Of a stretch of DNA of 34,258 nt, positions 24,196 through 33,023 are shown piece by piece (position 1 is the stretch's first letter; each line of letters opens with the position of its first letter). A model generated the notes under the pieces. That model saw only the letters and a list, made by a program, of their open reading frames with translations. It did no database searches and was not told the DNA's origin. The DNA is from Rhizobium sp. GTDB lineage: Bacteria > Pseudomonadota > Alphaproteobacteria > Rhizobiales > Rhizobiaceae. Location of the stretch: assembly GCA_003527225.1 (NCBI GenBank), contig DPXQ01000138.1, forward strand, positions 1-34,258, in the 5' to 3' direction. Made by a program: the position numbers and the translations under genes.

Positions 24196-24224
24196 ACTAT
24201 CGTCATTTCCCGGGACACTGTCAA
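24196..24224 (-). promoter_or_regulatory. Promoter of argD
   Basis: Minus strand: consensus TTGACA (24224-24219), 17-bp spacer, GATAGT (24201-24196). The expected start is near 24189, about 100 nt before the argD ATG and at the base of the GC hairpin. Confidence 0.6.
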
Positions 24225-24340
24225 TAAAACTGCGCCATTACGGGGTTTTTTCGACTTTCGGTCAGAGAAACAGGCTATTGCCCTTTCCCCGCCCGCGACA
24301 CTCGCTGCCCGGATAGCAAGTTGGGGAAAACTTCGAAATC

Positions 24341-24489
24341 GATTCGCGATGATTCGCCCGACTCTTGTCACGGAGTCAGCCTCACACTAGGTTAACATTA
24401 GATTAAGAGATTGCATGCGGCGGAAGTAGTCACCGAAAGTATCGAGGATATTTTGTTTCGGATTCATTCGAAGCAATGGTGAGGGATTC
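24341..24489. promoter_or_regulatory. Cluster of six GANTC (CcrM) sites before gcrA
   Basis: GANTC occurs at 24341, 24351, 24360, 24373, 24461 and 24485: six sites in 149 bp, against about one per 256 bp expected by chance at equal base use. CcrM methylates GANTC in alphaproteobacteria, and GcrA itself responds to these methylated sites. The 436-bp gap (24087-24522) also holds the argD promoter and leader and a CtrA-type box. Confidence 0.75.
24392..24406. promoter_or_regulatory. CtrA-type binding site before gcrA
   Basis: TTAA (24392-24395), 7 bp, TTAA (24403-24406) matches the full CtrA consensus TTAA-N7-TTAA. It lies 117 nt before the gcrA start, between two groups of GANTC sites. Caulobacter CtrA represses gcrA, which fits; binding here is inferred. 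Confidence 0.65.
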
Positions 24490-24522
24490 TGCCATCAAAA
24501 CGCGACTAGCGGAGATATTGGC

Positions 24523-25047
24523 ATGAACTGGACAGACGAGCGCGTCGAAAAACTGAAAAGACTTTGGTCCGAGGGCCTGAGTGCAAGCCAGATCGCGGCC
24601 CAACTGGGCGGCGTAAGCAGAAACGCCGTCATCGGCAAGGTCCACCGGCTGAATTTGCCCGGGCGCGCCAAGTCGGGAGGAAGCACCGCGGCTACGCGCG
24701 CAGCAAAGCGCCCGACGTCGGCTCCGCGGGCCCCGAACTACGCGTCGCGCGCGACGATCAGGACTGTTGCTCGCGCCTCTGGCGCCAACATGATCAAGGA
24801 AGAAGTCGAATTCGACGGCCTGGAGGAAATCGAGATCGTTCCTTCCAGAAATGTGGTCGTGCCGATTTCCCGTAAGCTCGTGCTGACCGAGCTGACGGAG
24901 CGGACCTGCAAGTGGCCGATCGGCGACCCGATGGCCGACGAGTTCCATTTCTGCGGCTGCGAATCCCCGGACAACTCGCCCTATTGCAGCTATCATGCGA
25001 AGCTCGCTTATCAGCCGGTTTCCGAACGCCGGAAGACTGCCCGGTAA
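24523..25047 (+). CDS. gcrA: GcrA cell-cycle regulator
   Basis: 174 aa. The N-terminal HTH (1-45) is the GcrA signature MNWTDERVEKLKRLW, with SASQIAAQLGGVSRNAVIGK. A basic, Ala-rich linker follows (about 46-90). The C-terminal domain (about 115-165) has LTERTCKWPIGDP, FCGC and SPYCSYHAKLAYQP. GcrA binds sigma70 and promoters with methylated GANTC to drive cell-cycle genes in alphaproteobacteria. GGAG (24511-24514) is 8 nt before the ATG. The upstream region has six GANTC sites and a CtrA-type box. It is a single-gene unit ending in a bidirectional terminator. Confidence 0.96.
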   Translation: MNWTDERVEKLKRLWSEGLSASQIAAQLGGVSRNAVIGKVHRLNLPGRAKSGGSTAATRAAKRPTSAPRAPNYASRATIRTVARASGANMIKEEVEFDGLEEIEIVPSRNVVVPISRKLVLTELTERTCKWPIGDPMADEFHFCGCESPDNSPYCSYHAKLAYQPVSERRKTAR

Positions 25048-25071
25048 GCCATAACGTACGAATATAAACGA

Positions 25072-25097
25072 AAAACGGGCCTGATGGCCCGTTTTTT
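25072..25097. terminator. Bidirectional terminator between gcrA and phoB
   Basis: AAAACGGGCC (25072-25081), loop TGAT, GGCCCGTTTT (25086-25095) and more T to 25097. A-run and T-run on opposite sides let it work for both convergent genes. Confidence 0.9.
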
Positions 25098-25120
25098 GTG
25101 TCTTGCCGAAAGGCCTGAGA

Positions 25121-25804
25121 TCAGGCTTCCATGGAATATCCGGCACCGCGGACGGTGCGGATGACGTCCTGCATGTTCGAGAAATTGAGCGCCTTTCTCA
25201 GTCGTCCGACATGGACGTCGACGGTGCGTTCATCGACATAGATGTCATGGCCCCAGACGCCATCGAGCAATTGCGAGCGCGAGTAGACCCGGCCGGGCGA
25301 GGACATGAGGAATTCGAGCAGGCGGAATTCCGTCGGGCCGAGCCGGACTTCGCGGCTCTTGCGGTGGACGCGATGGGTTTCGCGATCGAGCTCGATGTCG
25401 CCGCAGCGAAGGACGCTGGAAAGCACTTCCGGACGCGCCCGGCGCAACATGGCCTTGACACGGGCCATCAGTTCCGGCGTCGAAAAGGGCTTGACGACAT
25501 AGTCGTCGGCGCCGGTAGCAAGTCCACGCACCCGCTCGCTCTCCTCACCGCGTGCCGTCAGCATGATGATCGGAAGGCGCTCCGTCTCCGGGCGCATGCG
25601 CAGCCTGCGGCACAGCTCGATACCGGAAACGCCCGGCAACATCCAGTCGAGGATCAGGAGATCGGGAACCCGTTCCTGGAGCCGCAACTCGGCTTCGTCG
25701 CCGCGCAGGATCGTTTCCACCTCGTAGCCTTCGGCTTCGAGATTGTAGCGGAGAAGGACGCTCAGCGCCTCCTCGTCTTCAACGACAGCTATTTTGGGCA
25801 ACAT
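25121..25804 (-). CDS. phoB: Phosphate regulon response regulator PhoB
   Basis: 227 aa, OmpR/PhoB family. The receiver domain (1-120) has E9-D10-E11, phosphoacceptor D53 (LILDWMLPGVSG), T in MLTARGEE and the lysine in VVKPFSTPEL. The winged-helix DNA-binding domain (about 130-225) has VRLGPTEFRLLEFLM, DERTVDVHVGRLRKAL and the hairpin VRGAGYSMEA. When phosphorylated by PhoR it binds Pho boxes and activates phosphate-starvation genes. It is the last gene of the cluster, 29 bp after phoU. Confidence 0.97.
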   Translation of the reverse strand: MLPKIAVVEDEEALSVLLRYNLEAEGYEVETILRGDEAELRLQERVPDLLILDWMLPGVSGIELCRRLRMRPETERLPIIMLTARGEESERVRGLATGADDYVVKPFSTPELMARVKAMLRRARPEVLSSVLRCGDIELDRETHRVHRKSREVRLGPTEFRLLEFLMSSPGRVYSRSQLLDGVWGHDIYVDERTVDVHVGRLRKALNFSNMQDVIRTVRGAGYSMEA

Positions 25805-25833
25805 CGTCTTTGCTCATCCTTGGCGATGGAAAA

Positions 25834-26547
25834 TCATTCGGTTACCGCGCCTATATTCGCCGTCAGATCGTCTTTCGGCCGTTCCCCCTCCGGCTGCGCG
25901 CCAGTGGTCATGTAATAGATCGTCTCGGCGATATTCGTGGCGTGATCCCCGATGCGCTCGATATTCTTGGCGCAGAAGAGAAGATGTGTGCAGCTGGTAA
26001 TGTTGCGCGGATCTTCCATCATGTAGGTCAGAAGCTCACGGAAAAGCGAGGTATACATCGCGTCGATTTCCTCGTCGCGGTCGCGGATCGATTTGGCTTT
26101 TTCCGCGGAGCGCGTCGTGTAGACGTCGAGAACTTCCTTCAACTGCACGAGAGCGAGCTCGGAGAGGTGTTCGATGCCACGAGCGAGCTTGCGCGGCACG
26201 CCCGTTCCCTGCACCGCCATCACCCGCTTTGCATTGCTCTTGCCGAGGTCTCCGACCCTCTCCAGATCGTTGGCGATGCGAAGAGTACCGATAATCTCGC
26301 GCAAGTCCGAGGCGACAGGCTGGCGGCGAGCAATCGTGACGATTGCCTTGTCGCCGATTTCGCGCTCGGCACTGTCCATGATGGCGTCGTCGGAAATCAC
26401 CTTCTGCGCAAGCGCCGCATCGCCGTTGACGAGGGCGCGCACGGAATCAGCAACCATCTGCTCTGCAAGGCCGCCCATCTCCGAGATGCGCCGCATCAGA
26501 TATTTCAGTTCCTCATCAAAAGCGGAATAGATGTGCGAAGTAGACAT
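25834..26547 (-). CDS. phoU: Phosphate signalling protein PhoU
   Basis: 237 aa, two related three-helix PhoU domains. The repeats show as ISEMGGLAEQMVADSVRALV (N-terminal) with LRIANDLERVGDLGKSNAKR, and in the second half LSELALVQLKEVLD with CAKNIERIGDHATNIAE. The two ER(V/I)GD motifs hold metal ions in PhoU structures. It couples Pst transporter state to PhoR and limits Pho activation when phosphate is ample. ATG 26547 matches the family start. It follows pstB by 46 bp. Confidence 0.97.
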   Translation of the reverse strand: MSTSHIYSAFDEELKYLMRRISEMGGLAEQMVADSVRALVNGDAALAQKVISDDAIMDSAEREIGDKAIVTIARRQPVASDLREIIGTLRIANDLERVGDLGKSNAKRVMAVQGTGVPRKLARGIEHLSELALVQLKEVLDVYTTRSAEKAKSIRDRDEEIDAMYTSLFRELLTYMMEDPRNITSCTHLLFCAKNIERIGDHATNIAETIYYMTTGAQPEGERPKDDLTANIGAVTE

Positions 26548-26593
26548 GAGCAAGGTTCCTGTTCTTGAGACGGCGACGGCACCGGTTCGGATA

Positions 26594-27400
26594 TCAGCCG
26601 AAGCGGCCCATGATGTAATCCTGGGTGCGCTGATCGTCCGGATTGGTGAACATCTTGTCTGTATCATTCTCCTCCACCAGGAGCCCCAAATGGAACATGG
26701 CGGTACGCTGAGACACACGAGCGGCCTGCTGCATCGAGTGGGTGACGATGACGATAGTGTAGTTGGTGCGCAACTCGTGAATGAGCTCCTCGACCTTGGC
26801 GGTGGCGATCGGATCGAGAGCCGAACAGGGTTCGTCCATCAGAATCACTTCCGGGCTGACCGCGATCGCGCGCGCGATGCACAGGCGCTGCTGCTGGCCG
26901 CCCGACAGGCCGGTGCCAGGGCTGTCCATCCGGTCCTTCACCTCGTTCCACAAACCCGCCTTCTGCAGCGCGGAAGTGACGATCTCGTCCAGATCCGACT
27001 TCCTGCTGGCCAGACCATGGATGCGCGGACCATAGGCCACGTTCTCGTAAATCGACTTGGGGAATGGATTCGGCTTCTGGAACACCATGCCGACCTTGGC
27101 GCGCAGTTGCACCGGATCCACTTTCGGATCGTAGATGTTCTCGCCGTCAATCGAGATATGACCCTCGACGCGGCAGCTGTCGATGGTATCGTTCATGCGA
27201 TTGATGCACCGCAGGAAAGTCGACTTTCCACAGCCAGACGGACCGATGAAGGCCGTGACCGTGCGGGGCCGGATCTCGATATTCACATCCTTGATAGCCT
27301 GTTTGTCGCCATAATAGACTTGAACATCGCGGGCGGATATCTTCGATTCATTCATGGCTGCAGCTTTCGTCGTCGCCGTCGTCGTTGACATATCGATCAT
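26594..27400 (-). CDS. pstB: Phosphate ABC transporter ATPase PstB
   Basis: 268 aa. ATPase of the PstSCAB importer on the cytoplasmic face. Walker A is GPSGCGKST (53-61), Q-loop [19 protein letters not shown], signature [14 protein letters not shown], Walker [14 protein letters not shown], and the switch histidine is in [15 protein letters not shown] 27400 is chosen because GGAG lies 7 nt before it; ATG 27391 or 27355 would leave a shorter tail. It follows pstA by 13 bp, so the RBS is between or within the end of pstA. Confidence 0.97.
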   Translation of the reverse strand: MIDMSTTTATTKAAAMNESKISARDVQVYYGDKQAIKDVNIEIRPRTVTAFIGPSGCGKSTFLRCINRMNDTIDSCRVEGHISIDGENIYDPKVDPVQLRAKVGMVFQKPNPFPKSIYENVAYGPRIHGLASRKSDLDEIVTSALQKAGLWNEVKDRMDSPGTGLSGGQQQRLCIARAIAVSPEVILMDEPCSALDPIATAKVEELIHELRTNYTIVIVTHSMQQAARVSQRTAMFHLGLLVEENDTDKMFTNPDDQRTQDYIMGRFG

Positions 27401-27413
27401 GATTTCGCTCCGG

Positions 27414-28769
27414 TTACCAACGACGCTCGAAGCGGCGGCGAAGAATAATTGCAATCAGGTTCATCAGGAACAGGAACACCAGCAGTACGATGATCGCACC
27501 AGATGCACGCTCGACGAATGCCGGGTCCCCGCGCTGGGTCCAGTTGTAGACCTGGACCGGAAGGGCAGATGCCGGATCGAAGAAACCCTCCGGCGGGCCC
27601 GCCGGATATTCACGCACAAATGCCACCATGCCGATGAGCAGCAGCGGAGCGGTCTCACCGAGGGCGCGAGCAAGGCCGATGATCGTACCCGTCAGAATGC
27701 CCGGCATCGCCAGCGGCAGTACATGGTGGAAGGTCGATTGCATCTTCGAGGCACCGACGCCGAGCGCCGCATCGCGGATCGACGGCGGCACCGCCTTGAG
27801 TGCGGCCCGAGTGGCGATGATGATGGTCGGCAGCGTCATCAGGGTCAGGACCAGACCGCCGACAATGGGCGCGGACTGCGGAAGACCTACGAAATTGATA
27901 AGAACCGCCAAGCCGAGAATACCGAACACGATCGAGGGCACCGCGGCCAGGTTCCCGATATTCACTTCGATCAGATCGGTGAAGCGGTTCTGAGGGGCGA
28001 ACTCCTCAAGATAGATCGACGCAGCGACACCGAGCGGCAGGGACAACACGAACACGATCAGCATCATGTATGCAGAGCCGAGAATGGCAATGCCCAGACC
28101 GGCCGCCTCGGGACGCGTATCTGAAGCATCCGGCGCAGTAAAAAAGGACCAGTTGAAACGGGTCGTGAGGATGCCCGCTTCCTTGAGCTTGTCCGCCAGC
28201 ATCAGCTGCTCGGGCGAGACATTGCGGTCAAGCTGCGCGCTCTCCATGGTCACGCGCCCCTTGTAATAGCCGTCGATACGCCCCGCAGCCAGCAGTTTGA
28301 ACGAGACCGTCTCTCCGATGGTCGAAGGATCGGCAATAACACTATTGCGGATATCTGCCGGCGCTTCCTTGGAAATCAGTTCCGCCGCCTTCTTGACGTT
28401 GAGCCCTTCGACCGAGACACCCTTGGCCGCCATTGTGTCGGCGAGCGCCTTCTCGATCAACGGTGCGTAGCCGAACGTCGATACCTTGGCAATCTTCGCG
28501 GGATCGCGGTCGCCATCCTTGTCCAGCTTGGCCGGGTCCAGGTAGATGTCCAGAACGATGTATGTCTGCTGAAAGGACGACAGGCCATTCGACAGAATCG
28601 AGAACAAGAGGCCGACAAGCGCTAGAATGCCGATCGCAACCGCGATCTTGCCCATCAGGCGGAACCGCGCCTCGGCCGCATTGCGGCGACGGGTACGGGC
28701 ATCGACGGCCAGGAGCGACTTTCCCTGCTTTTCCGCGACAGAATTGCCGAATACGGTCATGTCGGTCAT
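27414..28769 (-). CDS. pstA: Phosphate ABC transporter permease PstA
   Basis: 451 aa, longer than E. coli PstA (296 aa). A cytoplasmic N-terminus (1-40) leads to a membrane helix at about 41-62, then a roughly 150-residue periplasmic insert (about 65-215), and the core permease from about 220 with five membrane helices. The coupling region is [21 protein letters not shown] (EAA-like), followed by [15 protein letters not shown]. With PstC it forms the membrane channel for phosphate. The start overlaps the pstC stop by 4 bp. The long form is usual in alphaproteobacteria. Confidence 0.95.
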   Translation of the reverse strand: MTDMTVFGNSVAEKQGKSLLAVDARTRRRNAAEARFRLMGKIAVAIGILALVGLLFSILSNGLSSFQQTYIVLDIYLDPAKLDKDGDRDPAKIAKVSTFGYAPLIEKALADTMAAKGVSVEGLNVKKAAELISKEAPADIRNSVIADPSTIGETVSFKLLAAGRIDGYYKGRVTMESAQLDRNVSPEQLMLADKLKEAGILTTRFNWSFFTAPDASDTRPEAAGLGIAILGSAYMMLIVFVLSLPLGVAASIYLEEFAPQNRFTDLIEVNIGNLAAVPSIVFGILGLAVLINFVGLPQSAPIVGGLVLTLMTLPTIIIATRAALKAVPPSIRDAALGVGASKMQSTFHHVLPLAMPGILTGTIIGLARALGETAPLLLIGMVAFVREYPAGPPEGFFDPASALPVQVYNWTQRGDPAFVERASGAIIVLLVFLFLMNLIAIILRRRFERRW

Positions 28770-30226
28770 TCGTACTGCTCCCGGTATCTGCGCACAATGT
28801 AAAGGGCCAGTACGTTCAGTCCAAGCGTCAGGACGAAGAGGGTCAGGCCAAGGGCAAAGGCAACCAGCGTCTCAGGGCTCGCGAACTCGGTGTCCCCCGT
28901 CAGCTGGCTTACAATCTTCACCGTGACCGTCGTCATTGCCTCAAAAGGATTGAGATCAAGCTTCGCGGCAGCACCCGCACCCATAACCACGATCATGGTC
29001 TCGCCGATCGCGCGGCTGGCCGCCAGCAGGATAGCACCGACGATGCCGGGCAAGGCGGCCGGCAGAATGACCTGCTTGACGGTTTCGGACTGCGTCGCGC
29101 CAAGGGCGTAGGAACCGTCACGCAGGGCTTGAGGCACGGCGTTGATGATGTCGTCGGACAGCGAACTGACGAAGGGGATGATCATGACGCCCATGACAAG
29201 GCCGGCGGTAAGAACAGAGGAAGACGACGTTCCTAGGCCAAGAGGCTGGGCGATCCAGTCGCGGAGGAATGGGCCGACCGTGATCAGCGCAAAAAGACCG
29301 TAGACGATCGTCGGGATACCTGCGAGGACTTCGATGGCAGGCTTGACCACGCTGCGCATCGTCGAGCCGGCATATTCGGACAGATAGACCGCGATCATCA
29401 AGCCAAGCGGCACAGCGACGATCAGGGATATCAGCGATACATAGAACGTGCCCCAAAGCAATGGCAGGATGCCGAGGTCCGAACCGCCGCGGAATTGCGG
29501 GTTCCACACGGTGGAGAAGAAAAAGTCCTTTGCGGGATACAACTTGAAGAAATGGAAGGTCTCGAACAGCAGAGAGGCGACAATTCCGACAGTCGTCAAG
29601 ATCGCGACCAACGAGGAGCCGAGCAACAGCGCCTTGACGAAGCTTTCGCTCATATTGCGCGCCCGCATCTCCGGCCGGATTCGCAGATAGGCCCAGGGCC
29701 CGAGGCTCATGGCCAGCGCCAGGGCCACGACGGCCATGGCCAAGTTCCCAGTCTTCGCGCTCTGCCGGAAGGCTATCGCAGCTTCGAGAACCTCCGGGGG
29801 CACTTCGCCGCCCAAGGCAATGCCGACTTCCGCCAGGCGAGCGCGGACATTGGTCGGGTCTGCGCGCAATTGAGTGAGCTCGGTTTCATCCATCCCGCCC
29901 CGCGCGAGGACCGCGTCAAGCCCGTCGGCAATCCGGCGGACATCGGCCATGACCAGACTGCGCGCGCCTCCATCCGGGATCACGCTGTCCGGGACCATGC
30001 CACTGACCCGTCCTTCAATAAGCATTGGCTGCAAAAACAGCCAGGCAATCAAGAGGAGAAAAGCCGGAACCGCGGTGAACAACGCGACCGTTTGGCCATA
30101 GTAACCGGGAAGAGAGTGAAGCTTAGTGCCGCTCTTTGCCGCAAGTGCCACCGCACGCCGCCTGCCAAGAATATAGCCAAGCGCTGCAAGCACCGACACG
30201 ACAAGGATAATGACGCCCACACTCAT
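28766..30226 (-). CDS. pstC: Phosphate ABC transporter permease PstC
   Basis: 486 aa, longer than E. coli PstC (319 aa), with an N-terminal helix (about 3-22), a second helix near 47-68, and an extended soluble segment to about 155. The core permease has LWGTFYVSLISLIVAVPLG (about 258-277), VLAGIPTIVYGLFAL, the coupling motif ALGATQSETVKQVILPAALPG and ASRAIGETMIVVMGAG. AGGTG lies about 8 nt before the ATG. It overlaps pstA by 4 bp and follows pstS by 70 bp, with a strong stem-loop in that gap. Confidence 0.95.
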   Translation of the reverse strand: MSVGVIILVVSVLAALGYILGRRRAVALAAKSGTKLHSLPGYYGQTVALFTAVPAFLLLIAWLFLQPMLIEGRVSGMVPDSVIPDGGARSLVMADVRRIADGLDAVLARGGMDETELTQLRADPTNVRARLAEVGIALGGEVPPEVLEAAIAFRQSAKTGNLAMAVVALALAMSLGPWAYLRIRPEMRARNMSESFVKALLLGSSLVAILTTVGIVASLLFETFHFFKLYPAKDFFFSTVWNPQFRGGSDLGILPLLWGTFYVSLISLIVAVPLGLMIAVYLSEYAGSTMRSVVKPAIEVLAGIPTIVYGLFALITVGPFLRDWIAQPLGLGTSSSSVLTAGLVMGVMIIPFVSSLSDDIINAVPQALRDGSYALGATQSETVKQVILPAALPGIVGAILLAASRAIGETMIVVMGAGAAAKLDLNPFEAMTTVTVKIVSQLTGDTEFASPETLVAFALGLTLFVLTLGLNVLALYIVRRYREQYE

Positions 30227-30252
30227 CTTGTCTGCACCTTCCGAAAACGCTG

Positions 30253-30284
30253 AAAACTGGCGGCGCGAGTGTCGCGCCGCCAGT
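30253..30284 (-). terminator. Strong stem-loop between pstS and pstC
   Basis: ACTGGCGGCGCGA (30256-30268) and TCGCGCCGCCAGT (30272-30284) form a 13-bp stem with a 3-nt loop. On the transcribed (minus) strand it ends in TTTTC. It probably acts as a partial terminator or 3' stabiliser so that pstS exceeds pstCAB in expression. Confidence 0.65.
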
Positions 30285-30296
30285 CAATCTTCTGGA

Positions 30297-31337
30297 TTAC
30301 TTCAGGGGACCCATCGGGGTGCGAGCCTTGACGGCTGCCTGGGTCTTGGCAAGTTCCGGATCCGAGACGAGGCCATAAGCGGCCAGCGGACCGTTCGGAC
30401 CAGCCATGTCGTCAGACACGAAGAACTCGACGTATTCCTGCAAGCCCGGGATCACGTCGAGATGAGCATTCTTGACGTAGAAGTAGAGCGGGCGCGAGAC
30501 CGGATATTCACCCGACGCGATCGTGGCGACCGAAGGCGTTACGCCAGCCATGGTGCCGACGCGCAGCTTGTCCGTGTTGTTCTGGTAGAAGGACAGGCCG
30601 AAGACGCCGATGGCGTTCTTGTTGGCGTCGATACGAGCCAGCGTCTCGGTGTAGTCACCGTCGATATCAACGGAAACACCGTCGGTGCGCAGCGTCATGC
30701 AAGCCTTCTCGGCCGCCTTTTCATCGCCACCATTGGCTGCCTTGAGCGCTTCCAGAGCGCCGTCTTCCTTGCAGCCGTCGATGATAACCTTCTCGTCGAA
30801 CACTTCACGGGTACCATGCTTGGTGCCCGGGATGAAGGCGAGGATATCCTGTGCCGGCAGGTCGGCGCGGATCTCGTTCCACTTCTTGTACGGGTTGTCG
30901 ATGAGCTTGCCGTCCTTCAGTACCTTGGCAGCAAGGGCGTTGTGCCAGTCTGCCTGGGTAAAGGCGAATTCCGCACCCTTGATGTCCGATGCGAAGACGA
31001 TGCCGTCGTAACCGATGCGAACTTCCTGGATGTCCTTCACGCCGTTCTTGGCGCAGTTGTCGATGTCGGACTGCTTGATGCGCGAGGAAGAGTTGGCGAT
31101 ATCGATGGTGTTCTCGCCGACGCCTTCGCACAGCTTCTTGCGGCCAGCACCCGAACCACCCGATTCAACGACCGGGGTCGCGAAGTCAGTGTTTTCGCCG
31201 AAGGCTTCGGCAACGATGGAAGCATAGGGCAGAACGGTCGAAGAGCCAGCGATCTGGATCTGGTCACGAGCAACGGCGGCGCCAGTGAAGGCAACGGAAG
31301 CCACCAGGGCTGCTACCGAAAGTTTCAGAATGTTCAT
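30297..31337 (-). CDS. pstS: Phosphate-binding protein PstS
   Basis: 346 aa. A cleavable signal peptide (about 1-23, ending AAVA before RDQIQIAG) sends it to the periplasm, where it binds phosphate for PstCAB. Phosphate-site segments are GSSTVLPYAS (near 31-40), ESGGSGAGRKKLCEG (about 60-74) and SSRIKQSD. It has two cysteines in the DNCAKNGVKD region and VIIDGCKEDGAL. It is the first transport gene after phoR and has a three-unit Pho box about 100-135 nt upstream, so PhoB should activate it directly. Confidence 0.96.
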   Translation of the reverse strand: MNILKLSVAALVASVAFTGAAVARDQIQIAGSSTVLPYASIVAEAFGENTDFATPVVESGGSGAGRKKLCEGVGENTIDIANSSSRIKQSDIDNCAKNGVKDIQEVRIGYDGIVFASDIKGAEFAFTQADWHNALAAKVLKDGKLIDNPYKKWNEIRADLPAQDILAFIPGTKHGTREVFDEKVIIDGCKEDGALEALKAANGGDEKAAEKACMTLRTDGVSVDIDGDYTETLARIDANKNAIGVFGLSFYQNNTDKLRVGTMAGVTPSVATIASGEYPVSRPLYFYVKNAHLDVIPGLQEYVEFFVSDDMAGPNGPLAAYGLVSDPELAKTQAAVKARTPMGPLK

Positions 31338-31438
31338 TTAGATCTCCCGTCAGTGGGCTTGTGTGTGGATGCAATTACAAACGGCACTCACTGCCGCCAA
31401 GCATCGGCACGACGTTCATACTCACTGTTGCCTCTCTC

Positions 31439-31471
31439 TTTTATGTCACTTTCATGAAACATTTGTGACAA
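31439..31471 (-). promoter_or_regulatory. Pho box before pstS (three 11-bp units)
   Basis: Minus strand, in order: TTGTCAC-AAAT (31471-31461), GTTTCAT-GAAA (31460-31450), GTGACAT-AAAA (31449-31439). Each 7+4 unit matches the PhoB pattern CTGTCAY-WWWW to a varying degree; the first is best. The last unit includes CATAAA, a possible -10; TATGAA further downstream is an alternative. Confidence 0.8.
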
Positions 31472-31533
31472 TTTATATTGTTGAATTATTTGGCATTTTT
31501 CTGGAGGCGACAGAGAAATGCTACTCTTATATG

Positions 31534-32793
31534 TCAAAAGCGCACGGTAAAGTCCGTTCCCCTGCCGATTTCGGACTTCACGATCAGGCGGGCGCGGTGG
31601 CGGGTGAGGATATGCTTGACGATGGCAAGCCCCAGACCCGTACCCTTTTTCGACCGGCTGTCGGCGACGCTGACGCGATAAAACCGCTCCGTCAGCCGCG
31701 GCACATGCTCGGCCGGGATACCCGGCCCGTGGTCGACGATACCGACCTCGACGGGCTCTCCCGCCGTATTGCGGATATAGACATCGACGACCTTTCCTTC
31801 CTGGCCGTACTTGCAGGCATTCTCCATCAGGTTCTCGAAAACCTGCACCAATTCGTCGCGATCGCCGACGACCTCGACTTTGCCTTCGGGCAGGTGCAGG
31901 CGGATGTCGACATTGAGTTCGGAAGCCAGAGGGGCGAGCGAGTCGCGAACATGGCCGATGACCGGCACCAGATCCACCATCTGGTCGGGCGCCAGATGCG
32001 CCTTCAGCTCGAGCCGAGACAAGGACAGGAGGTCGTCGACGAGACGGCTCATGCGATTGGCCTGATCAAGCATGATGGCAAGGAAGCGCTCCTGTGCCTT
32101 CGGATCAGAGCGGGCCGGCCCCTGCATGGTTTCGATGAAGCCGCGCAGGGAGGCCAGCGGTGTGCGCAATTCATGGCTGGCATTGGCAACGAAATCGCTG
32201 CGCATGCGGTCAAGGCGGCGAAGCTCGGATATGTCGCGGAACGAAAGGAGATAGAGCTTTTCGCCCGTCCCCGCCCTGGCCGATACCTCAATTGGCGCCG
32301 AGCGCACGATGTAGACGCGTTCGGAAGGCAGGCGTTCGGAATGCTCGATCTGGTTCGGCTCACCGGTCGCAATCGTTTCCCGGATCATGTCGAGAATGCT
32401 CGGAGAGCGCCACTTCACCGAAATATGCAGTCCCGGCGCCGGTGGGCCGAAGGCCTTGTCGGCGGCCTTGTTCTGGTGGACCAGGACCGCATTGCTGTCA
32501 AACACGAAGACCGGCAGATCAAGTGCGCAAAGCGTGGCGTCGACAACGGGAAGCAGCAGATCACCTGGTTCAGGCGTGTCTGTCCGCCTGGATGGGGCGG
32601 CCGGGACATCCGCCGGGGGAAGCTGCCGGACCAGAACGGCAGCAACGGACAGGACCCACAAGATGACGGAAAACAGGGGTTCCGCACCAGCAAGATAGGC
32701 CGATACGGAAACGAGGGTCGCGGCCAGGAGATAGGCCCAGCCCGACCGGACACGCTCCAGAAATTCCCCCCAACTATTTGGATTTTCAGCCAA
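31534..32793 (-). CDS. phoR: Phosphate sensor histidine kinase PhoR
   Basis: 419 aa. Two membrane helices lie at about 18-36 and 40-56 with almost no periplasmic part, as in PhoR proteins that sense through the Pst-PhoU complex. A PAS-like domain covers about 85-190. The HisKA dimerisation domain has H207 (NASHELRTPLASLRGF). The ATPase domain has ENLMENACKYGQEG (N box), VDHGPGIP (G1) and KKGTGLGLAI (G2). It phosphorylates PhoB. The start is a TTG at 32793 with GAGG 5 nt upstream. It precedes pstS with a 196-bp gap that holds the Pho box. Confidence 0.95.
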   Translation of the reverse strand: MAENPNSWGEFLERVRSGWAYLLAATLVSVSAYLAGAEPLFSVILWVLSVAAVLVRQLPPADVPAAPSRRTDTPEPGDLLLPVVDATLCALDLPVFVFDSNAVLVHQNKAADKAFGPPAPGLHISVKWRSPSILDMIRETIATGEPNQIEHSERLPSERVYIVRSAPIEVSARAGTGEKLYLLSFRDISELRRLDRMRSDFVANASHELRTPLASLRGFIETMQGPARSDPKAQERFLAIMLDQANRMSRLVDDLLSLSRLELKAHLAPDQMVDLVPVIGHVRDSLAPLASELNVDIRLHLPEGKVEVVGDRDELVQVFENLMENACKYGQEGKVVDVYIRNTAGEPVEVGIVDHGPGIPAEHVPRLTERFYRVSVADSRSKKGTGLGLAIVKHILTRHRARLIVKSEIGRGTDFTVRF

Positions 32794-32852
32794 CCGTGCC
32801 TCGCTGGAGTATATTCGACATGAACCTAAACGAACCCTGATAGCGCCAATTC

Positions 32853-32859
32853 ATGACAG
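32853..32859 (-). promoter_or_regulatory. Single Pho-box half-site before phoR
   Basis: A perfect CTGTCAT (minus strand, 32859-32853) lies in the 230-bp gap between phoR and ppk2. The next 7-mer in register (TGGCGCT) does not match, so it may be chance. Nothing else clear was seen in this gap. Confidence 0.25.
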
Positions 32860-33023
32860 ATGTTTAGACCGCAAGCCATGAGGCGCGATTATTATCCCCT
32901 GCCGATGAACCCGGTCGGGGATATCAGCCAACACTTGAACTGGTCGGATGAATATGTCCTCACTGGAAAAAGGCCGAGGGCGCGGCAATTGGCGCTTCAA
33001 GAGATCGAATGAAAGGGAAAATC

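Noticed and set aside
22896..24227. Long plus-strand open frame (443 codons) opposite argD
   Set aside because: It is antisense to a certain argD gene, has no RBS or family match, and reflects GC-rich codon shadowing.
31363..32823. 486-codon plus-strand frame opposite phoR
   Set aside because: It covers phoR and the Pho box antisense; no motif was found and phoR is certain.
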